Shown here piece after piece: positions 59,735 to 64,000 of a DNA stretch of 64,000 bases. The position numbers were made by a program, and so were the translations under genes. The stretch comes from Lachnospiraceae bacterium. Its GTDB lineage: Bacteria > Bacillota > Clostridia > Lachnospirales > Lachnospiraceae. Numbering within the stretch: position 1 is the stretch's first letter; each line of letters begins with the position of its first letter. The stretch is from positions 58,624 through 122,623 of the forward strand of contig JAGCUO010000021.1 in NCBI GenBank assembly GCA_017962825.1, read 5' to 3'. The notes under the pieces were generated by a model. The model did not search any database, was not told the DNA's origin, and was given only the letters and a program-made list of their open reading frames with translations.

Positions 59735-60526
59735 ATGAAAAGTAAGACATTAGGAAAAGTTATATCCCAGAAGCAACTTGCTCCCGGGATATTCGATCTT
59801 GTGATCGAGACAGAGATTGCCGCGGAAGCAGGCGCCGGACAGTTTGTGGGTGTGTATACCAAAGATGCATCCGCCCTTCTTCCCAGACCCATCAGTATCT
59901 GCGGAGTATCGGATGACAAAAAGTGCATCAGACTCGTATACAGAGTCACAGGCAAGGGCACCGCTGATTTTTCCGGGTTAAAAGAAAACGATGATGTAAT
60001 GCTCCTCGGAGTGCTCGGAAACGGATATGATATCGAAGAGCTTAAGAAGTGCTCGGAAGCCGGAGGAAAGGGAGTGCTCCTTCTCGGAGGCGGTATCGGC
60101 GTGCCTCCCATGCTTGAACTTGCCAAAGAACTGAAGGCAGCAGGCGTAAAGGTCACCTCCGTAATGGGATATCGTGACGATAAGACCTTCCTTCTGGATG
60201 AGTTCGAAAAGCATTCTGACACATATGTCGCTTCTGAGGACGGAAGCGTCGGAACCAAGGGGAATGTTCTTGATGCTGTAAGGGAAAACGGAATCGAATT
60301 CGATGCCGTATGTTCCTGCGGACCTCTTCCCATGCTCCGTGCCATCAAAGAATTCGCAGGGGATAAGCCTGCATATATCTCTCTTGAAGAAAGAATGGCC
60401 TGCGGCGTAGGTGCGTGTCTCGGATGCGTCGTTAAGACCAAGGAAGTAGATCATCATTCACATGTAAATAATGCAAGGATCTGCACTGACGGTCCTGTTT
60501 TTGCCGCATCGGAGGTGGAGATATGA
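59735..60526 (+). CDS. pyrK: Dihydroorotate dehydrogenase B, electron-transfer subunit PyrK
   Basis: FAD and 2Fe-2S protein that passes electrons from dihydroorotate through PyrD to NAD+. The 263 residues show LPRPISICG near 50-58 (FAD), LLGGGIGVPPMLELAKEL near 109-126 (NAD), CSCGPLPML near 190-198 and the cluster cysteines in MACGVGACLGCVV near 224-236 with a last Cys in RICTDGPVF. It follows pyrC by one base and overlaps pyrD by four. Confidence 0.96.
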   Translation: MKSKTLGKVISQKQLAPGIFDLVIETEIAAEAGAGQFVGVYTKDASALLPRPISICGVSDDKKCIRLVYRVTGKGTADFSGLKENDDVMLLGVLGNGYDIEELKKCSEAGGKGVLLLGGGIGVPPMLELAKELKAAGVKVTSVMGYRDDKTFLLDEFEKHSDTYVASEDGSVGTKGNVLDAVRENGIEFDAVCSCGPLPMLRAIKEFAGDKPAYISLEERMACGVGACLGCVVKTKEVDHHSHVNNARICTDGPVFAASEVEI

Positions 60527-61428
60527 GAAAAACAGAAGTCACCATAGCCGGTGTCACATTTAAGAACCCTATCATGGAAGGATCCGGAACCTTCGGATCT
60601 GGTATGGAATATTCCGAGTTCGTAGATCTTAACAGGCTTGGAGCAGTAGTAACAAAGGGCGTTGCCAATGTGCCCTGGCCCGGAAATCCCACCCCCAGGG
60701 TATGTGAAGTGTACGGCGGAATGCTCAATGCGATAGGACTCCAGAATCCCGGAATCGAAGTTTTCTGCGAAAGGGATCTTCCCTTCCTGAAAAAATATGA
60801 CACGAAAGTCATAGTTAATGTCTGCGGCAAATCCGTATCCGATTACGTAGAAGTAGTGGAGAGACTCTCCGATGAAAAGAGAGTGGATATGCTGGAGATC
60901 AATGTATCCTGCCCCAACGTAAAAGAGGGTGCCATCGCTTTCGGAACAGATAAGGGTGCGCTTGAGAATATTACCAAAGAGATCAAGGCACATACCAAAA
61001 AGCCCGTGATCATGAAGCTCACACCCAATGTTACGGATATTGCGGAAATGGCACGCGTTGCTGAAAGCGCCGGAGCGGATGCTCTTTCTCTTATCAATAC
61101 CATCACCGGTATGAAGATCGATATAGAGAGAAGAAAATTTGCACTTGCCAATAAGACCGGTGGAATGAGCGGTCCTGCAATCAAGCCCATCGCCGTCAGA
61201 ATGGTCTATCAGGCCTCCCATGCCGTTAAGATCCCCGTTATAGGAATGGGGGGAGTGGCAACAGGCGAAGATGCCATCGAATTTATGATGGCAGGTGCTT
61301 CGGCCGTTGCAGTCGGAATGATGAATTTTGTAAATCCCTACGCTACAACAGAATGTATCGAAGGAATAGAAAGATACATGGAAAACCACAAGATAGAGGA
61401 TATTAACGAGATCATAGGCTGTGTCTAA
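60523..61428 (+). CDS. pyrD: Dihydroorotate dehydrogenase B (NAD+), catalytic subunit PyrD
   Basis: FMN enzyme oxidising dihydroorotate to orotate. The 301 residues contain FKNPIMEGSGTFGSG near 13-27, LNAIGLQNPG near 67-76, INVSCPNVKEG near 125-135 with the catalytic Cys130 typical of class 1B, and the FMN phosphate motif IGMGGVATGEDAIEF near 241-255. The ATGA overlap with pyrK supports the heterotetrameric class 1B enzyme. pyrE and pyrF are not in the window. Confidence 0.96.
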   Translation: MRKTEVTIAGVTFKNPIMEGSGTFGSGMEYSEFVDLNRLGAVVTKGVANVPWPGNPTPRVCEVYGGMLNAIGLQNPGIEVFCERDLPFLKKYDTKVIVNVCGKSVSDYVEVVERLSDEKRVDMLEINVSCPNVKEGAIAFGTDKGALENITKEIKAHTKKPVIMKLTPNVTDIAEMARVAESAGADALSLINTITGMKIDIERRKFALANKTGGMSGPAIKPIAVRMVYQASHAVKIPVIGMGGVATGEDAIEFMMAGASAVAVGMMNFVNPYATTECIEGIERYMENHKIEDINEIIGCV

Positions 61429-61536
61429 AAAATAACAATAATTGTTTTTAAAATCTGCGGATGATAAGATTTCCTTAAGGCACTAAACAATCGGAAGAAA
61501 GGCACCGATATAGTTATTGTAATCACGGATGATTAT

Positions 61537-61568
61537 GCATAATGTGACCGCGCAAAAACACGTTATGC
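61537..61568. promoter_or_regulatory. Hairpin or operator in the leader of the following gene
   Basis: GCATAATGTG at 61537-61546 and CACGTTATGC at 61559-61568 pair over ten positions with one G-T wobble and a 12-base loop, ending 12 bases before the ribosome site. CATAAT in the left arm might also be a -10. Nothing else recognisable is seen in the 161-base gap after pyrD. Confidence 0.4.
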
Positions 61569-61589
61569 CACAGGCGAAAGGAGAGATTT

Positions 61590-62198
61590 ATGAATGTAAA
61601 CGGAGTTACATCCTCTCAGGCAGCAAGTGCGTATTCGGCTTATACTTCCCAGACAAAGGCAAAAGAAGCCGCAAATACCACTGATGTTAAAGAAGAGGCT
61701 GCGGCAGTATACGAACCTTCGGGCAAGACTGCCGAGACAGATAAGGTTTACAGATCCAATACCGCTATGATCGATAAGCTCAAGGCAGAGGCAGATGCCA
61801 GAACCGAGAGCCTCAGATCTCTGGTAGAGAAGCTCCTGGGTCAGCAGGCCACTAAGTACGGTGAGGCAACCGATATATGGTCATTCTTAAAGAGTGGCGA
61901 TTATGAGGTTGATCCCGAGACCAAGGCACAGGCTCAGGCGGATATCGCAGAAGACGGATATTGGGGAGTCGAAAAAACCAGTGACCGTATAGTACAGTTT
62001 GCCATGGCTCTCACAGGCGGCGATCCCGACAAAGTAGACAGTATGATCGACGCATTCAAGAAGGGCTACGCACAGGCCGAAGAGACCTGGGGCGGCAAGC
62101 TTCCCGAGATTTCCCAGAAGACCTATGACGCCGTTTTGGACAAGTTTGAGAAAATAAAGAGCGGCGAAACAGATCCTGCAACCTATTTAAACAGTTAA
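61590..62198 (+). CDS. Conserved hypothetical protein
   Basis: 202 residues, no signal peptide and no membrane helix. The first 50 are Ala/Ser/Thr/Glu-rich and probably disordered. A conserved-looking core follows: ADARTESLRSLVEKLLGQQATKYG (about 67-90, in part), DIWSFLKSGDYEVDP and ADIAEDGYWGVEKTSDRIVQFAMALTGGDPDK (in part), ending with AEETWGGKLPEISQKTYDAV. The pattern is familiar from uncharacterised proteins of motile Clostridia, but I cannot name a family or function. Strong ribosome site AAAGGAG; hairpin in the leader; its own terminator. Confidence 0.8.
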   Translation: MNVNGVTSSQAASAYSAYTSQTKAKEAANTTDVKEEAAAVYEPSGKTAETDKVYRSNTAMIDKLKAEADARTESLRSLVEKLLGQQATKYGEATDIWSFLKSGDYEVDPETKAQAQADIAEDGYWGVEKTSDRIVQFAMALTGGDPDKVDSMIDAFKKGYAQAEETWGGKLPEISQKTYDAVLDKFEKIKSGETDPATYLNS

Positions 62199-62219
62199 AT
62201 CATCCATGATGACAAAGAT

Positions 62220-62249
62220 GCCCTCCCCGGTATAGGGGAGGGCGTTTTT
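62220..62249 (+). terminator. Intrinsic terminator after the hypothetical gene
   Basis: GCCCTCCCC at 62220-62228 pairs with GGGGAGGGC at 62235-62243, then G and five T. Confidence 0.9.
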
Positions 62250-62303
62250 ATATGCACCGGGATATGATAGAATCTGATGAGAAGTAAACTAGGGAGAACG
62301 GAT

Positions 62304-63179
62304 ATGATAACAGAAAGAGCATATGCCAAGATAAATTTAAGCCTTGATGTGACCGGAAAGCGTCCAGACGGATATCACGAAGTCCGTATGGTGATGCAGA
62401 CCGTGGACATATATGATACTTTGACATTTGAAAAGACCGAAGAAGGCATTACGATAGATGTGGGCGGGAGTCCTCTTCCCATGGACGGAGACAACCTGAT
62501 CCATAAAGCTGCAAAAGCCGTCATGGATAAGTGCGGGATCACCTGCGGGGTAAGCATATCCCTAGATAAACATATCCCCATAGCCGCGGGAATGGCGGGA
62601 GGAAGCTCCGATGCCGCAGCAGCATTAAGAGGTGTGAACAGACTCTTTGAATGCGGACTTTCAAATGATGAACTTCGTCAGATCGGCGTTAAGATCGGTG
62701 CGGATGTTCCCTACTGCGTTGAGGGCGGTACTGTTTTGGCGGAAGGGATAGGTGAGAAACTGACATTCCTGTCACCGCTTCCCGAACATGTCCTTGCAGT
62801 AGCCAAGCCTGAGCGGGGAGTGTCCACCGGAAACATCTATAAATCCCTGGATGAGATATTTGATACAGTAGTCCATCCCGATGTGGATTCAATGCTGGAT
62901 GCGTTTAAATCCTCCAAGGACCTGTCATTTACAAAACATCTCGGAAATGTCCTTGAATACGTTACCGTTCCTTTATGCCCCGAGGTTGAAGAAATTAAGA
63001 AAATTTTTATGGGGTCAGGCACCGTGGGGACCCTTATGACCGGAAGCGGCCCCACAGTGTTTGCTTTCTTTGAGGACAAAGACAAAGCGGCAAAGGCCAT
63101 AGATAAGGTAAGAGAGAGCGGACTGTGCCGCGATGAAGAAATGTTCGTAACTACCTTAACATCTCCTATAAACTCTTAA
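62304..63179 (+). CDS. ispE: 4-diphosphocytidyl-2-C-methyl-D-erythritol kinase
   Basis: GHMP kinase of the non-mevalonate isoprenoid pathway. The 291 residues begin ITERAYAKINLSLDVTGKRPDGYH, have the ATP-binding PIAAGMAGGSSDAAAALRG near 92-110 and the C-terminal MTGSGPTVFAFF near 248-259. ATG 62304 has AGGGAG eight bases upstream; the earlier in-frame ATG at 62277 has none. The ispE-GntR order, also common in Clostridia, continues downstream. Confidence 0.95.
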   Translation: MITERAYAKINLSLDVTGKRPDGYHEVRMVMQTVDIYDTLTFEKTEEGITIDVGGSPLPMDGDNLIHKAAKAVMDKCGITCGVSISLDKHIPIAAGMAGGSSDAAAALRGVNRLFECGLSNDELRQIGVKIGADVPYCVEGGTVLAEGIGEKLTFLSPLPEHVLAVAKPERGVSTGNIYKSLDEIFDTVVHPDVDSMLDAFKSSKDLSFTKHLGNVLEYVTVPLCPEVEEIKKIFMGSGTVGTLMTGSGPTVFAFFEDKDKAAKAIDKVRESGLCRDEEMFVTTLTSPINS

Positions 63180-63183
63180 TACG

Positions 63184-63225
63184 TTGACAGGGTTAAGCGG
63201 ATTGTACTAAAATCAGTACAATCCG
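63184..63225 (+). promoter_or_regulatory. Promoter and palindromic operator of the GntR gene
   Basis: TTGACA at 63184-63189 and TAAAAT at 63208-63213 are 18 bases apart. Across them lies a perfect inverted repeat: CGGATTGTACT at 63198-63208 and AGTACAATCCG at 63215-63225. A second small palindrome, TGTATACA, is at 63234-63241. TTGTAC-type half-sites resemble FadR-subfamily operators, so autoregulation by the next gene is likely. Confidence 0.62.
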
Positions 63226-63259
63226 TTCATTTATGTATACAAAGTTCAAGGAGAAAAAT

Positions 63260-63970
63260 ATGCCGGGGGCAAAGGAAGAAGATTTCCTACCTTTAAGAGA
63301 TTCAGTATATAACAAGCTCAGACAGGCCATCCTTACCGGAGAATATCCTCCCGGGGAAAGGCTTATGGAAGTTCATCTGGGAGATAAATTAGGTGTCAGC
63401 CGTACTCCCATCAGAGAAGCCATCAGAATGCTGGAGCTTGAAGGACTTGTTACCATGATCCCGAGAAAGGGAGCCATGGTATCCCAGATCACCGAAAAGA
63501 ATATGTCCGATGTTCTGGAAGTAAGACGTGCCCTAGATATCCTTTGTGTGCAGCTAGCCTGTGAGAGGATCACATCCGACGGTATCGCAGAGCTCAGGAA
63601 GGCAAGGGACAATTTCGAAAGAGCCGTTGCCACCAATGACAGCCGCAGGATTGCCCAGGCGGACGTGGAATTCCACAACGTGATAATAAGAGCTACGGGT
63701 AATGACAGGCTTATCAGCCTTGAAGATTCTCTTTCCCTTCCCATGTACAGATACAGATATGAGTACATAAAGGATTCATCGGGACATGATAATCTGGTGA
63801 AGGAACACCGTAAGATCGTAAATGCCATTGAAAAAAGAAATCCCGAGGCCGCAGCTTCGGAAACCGGCGAGCATATCGATAATCAGCGCAGATCCATCAT
63901 GAGACAGATCAGGCTCGAGCGTGAGGAAGAGACCATGAATGCTCTGTACGGAAAAAGAACCATAAGATGA
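63260..63970 (+). CDS. FadR-subfamily GntR transcriptional regulator
   Basis: 236 residues: winged helix at about 12-80 with LRQAILTGEYPPGERL, LGVSRTPIREAIRMLELEGLV (in part) and the RKGAMVSQ wing, then an all-helical FCD ligand domain (residues ~90-220) with DVLEVRRALDILC and ADVEFHNVIIRATGN, whose Asp and His residues usually bind a metal. The effector is unknown, probably a carboxylate. ATG 63260 has AAGGAG six bases upstream; ATG 63233 would overlap the operator. A repeat element starts directly after the stop. Confidence 0.92.
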   Translation: MPGAKEEDFLPLRDSVYNKLRQAILTGEYPPGERLMEVHLGDKLGVSRTPIREAIRMLELEGLVTMIPRKGAMVSQITEKNMSDVLEVRRALDILCVQLACERITSDGIAELRKARDNFERAVATNDSRRIAQADVEFHNVIIRATGNDRLISLEDSLSLPMYRYRYEYIKDSSGHDNLVKEHRKIVNAIEKRNPEAAASETGEHIDNQRRSIMRQIRLEREEETMNALYGKRTIR

Positions 63971-64000
63971 TGACAATGGGGACGCTTCTGTTTTGTCACC
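63971..64000. repeat. Partial copy of the TGACAATGGGGACG repeat at the window edge
   Basis: The 14 bases at 63971-63984 are identical to 13518-13531 in the inverted repeat at 13514-13585; the following bases differ (CTTCTGTTTTGTCACC). As in the first copy, the element begins at a gene's stop codon. The element is cut by the window end, so its second arm cannot be seen. Confidence 0.7.

Noticed and set aside
60454-61389. 311-codon minus-strand open frame inside pyrD
   Set aside because: Cys/His-rich nonsense sequence typical of a reversed coding frame; pyrD is unambiguous.
61429-61589. Possible cyclic di-GMP or other riboswitch upstream of the hypothetical gene
   Set aside because: The GEMM core motifs could not be placed; only one simple hairpin is visible.
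1-64000. CRISPR array, prophage, insertion sequence or conjugative element
   Set aside because: No regularly spaced repeats, transposase, integrase or phage genes were seen; gene content is core chromosomal.

Overview
The window reads as ordinary chromosome from a Gram-positive, low-to-mid GC Clostridia, most likely a Lachnospiraceae of the Butyrivibrio/Pseudobutyrivibrio type. This is inferred from gene content and order: an hprK-glucokinase-murB-rapZ-whiA-HPr cluster, ireB-ruvX-DUF1292, a type III glutamine synthetase, pyrC-pyrK-pyrD, a cytosolic GH10 xylanase, and S. aureus/Bacillus-type rather than proteobacterial homologues. No phage, plasmid, insertion sequence, rRNA operon or CRISPR array was seen. 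Coding density is high; no gene-free stretch exceeds about 300 bases. Starts in several genes are TTG with a good Shine-Dalgarno (ftsH, rnj, ylbF-like, CPBP, mtaB, pyrC).

1-11 kb (all +): the 3' part of a DUF1846 gene, ftsH, a DacA-like protein that has lost all three penicillin-binding active-site motifs, trmB, trxA, then hprK, a ROK glucokinase, murB, rapZ, whiA and an HPr-like protein. The HPr-like protein has Ser at position 15 instead of the PTS histidine but keeps Ser46, so it resembles Bacillus Crh: an HprK target without a phosphocarrier role. 11-18 kb: a lipid kinase, a cyclophilin, a GNAT protein, an esterase, tadA, thiN and an unrecognised three-gene membrane cassette on the minus strand. 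A 33-bp-arm inverted repeat lies between the convergent GNAT and esterase genes; the start of a related copy closes the window.

18-30 kb: serine acetyltransferase-prmA-rsmE-cysteine desulfurase, the xylanase, a CrtI-type FAD oxidoreductase with a TetR regulator, mtaB, a second histidine-less HPr-like gene with its own strong promoter, thiI, and divergently the ireB-ruvX-DUF1292 operon, whose promoter spacer is filled by a near-perfect palindrome. 30-43 kb: RNase J, a YlbF-like protein, an MltG fragment-type protein, trmR-trhP (tRNA U34 hydroxylation/methylation), an LCP ligase, type III glutamine synthetase with a DUF815 ATPase, tRNA-Gln(CTG), a CPBP protease, an acyl-ACP thioesterase, cvfB and a YjfB-type motility protein.

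43-64 kb: a CdaR/PucR-type regulator followed by ftsE-ftsX-M23 hydrolase-S41 protease, which together look like a division or elongation wall-hydrolysis module; CapA; an SH3-NlpC/P60 hydrolase; deoC; a divergent pyridoxal kinase/PdxR pair; a 1354-residue RND permease with a roughly 285-residue coiled-coil insertion; pyrC (overlapping the RND gene by 83 nt), pyrK, pyrD; a conserved protein of unknown function; ispE; and a FadR-type GntR regulator preceded by a palindrome over its promoter. The main threads are cell-wall remodelling, PTS-independent HPr/HprK signalling, tRNA modification and pyrimidine synthesis. All functional calls are by motif recognition; no database search was run.
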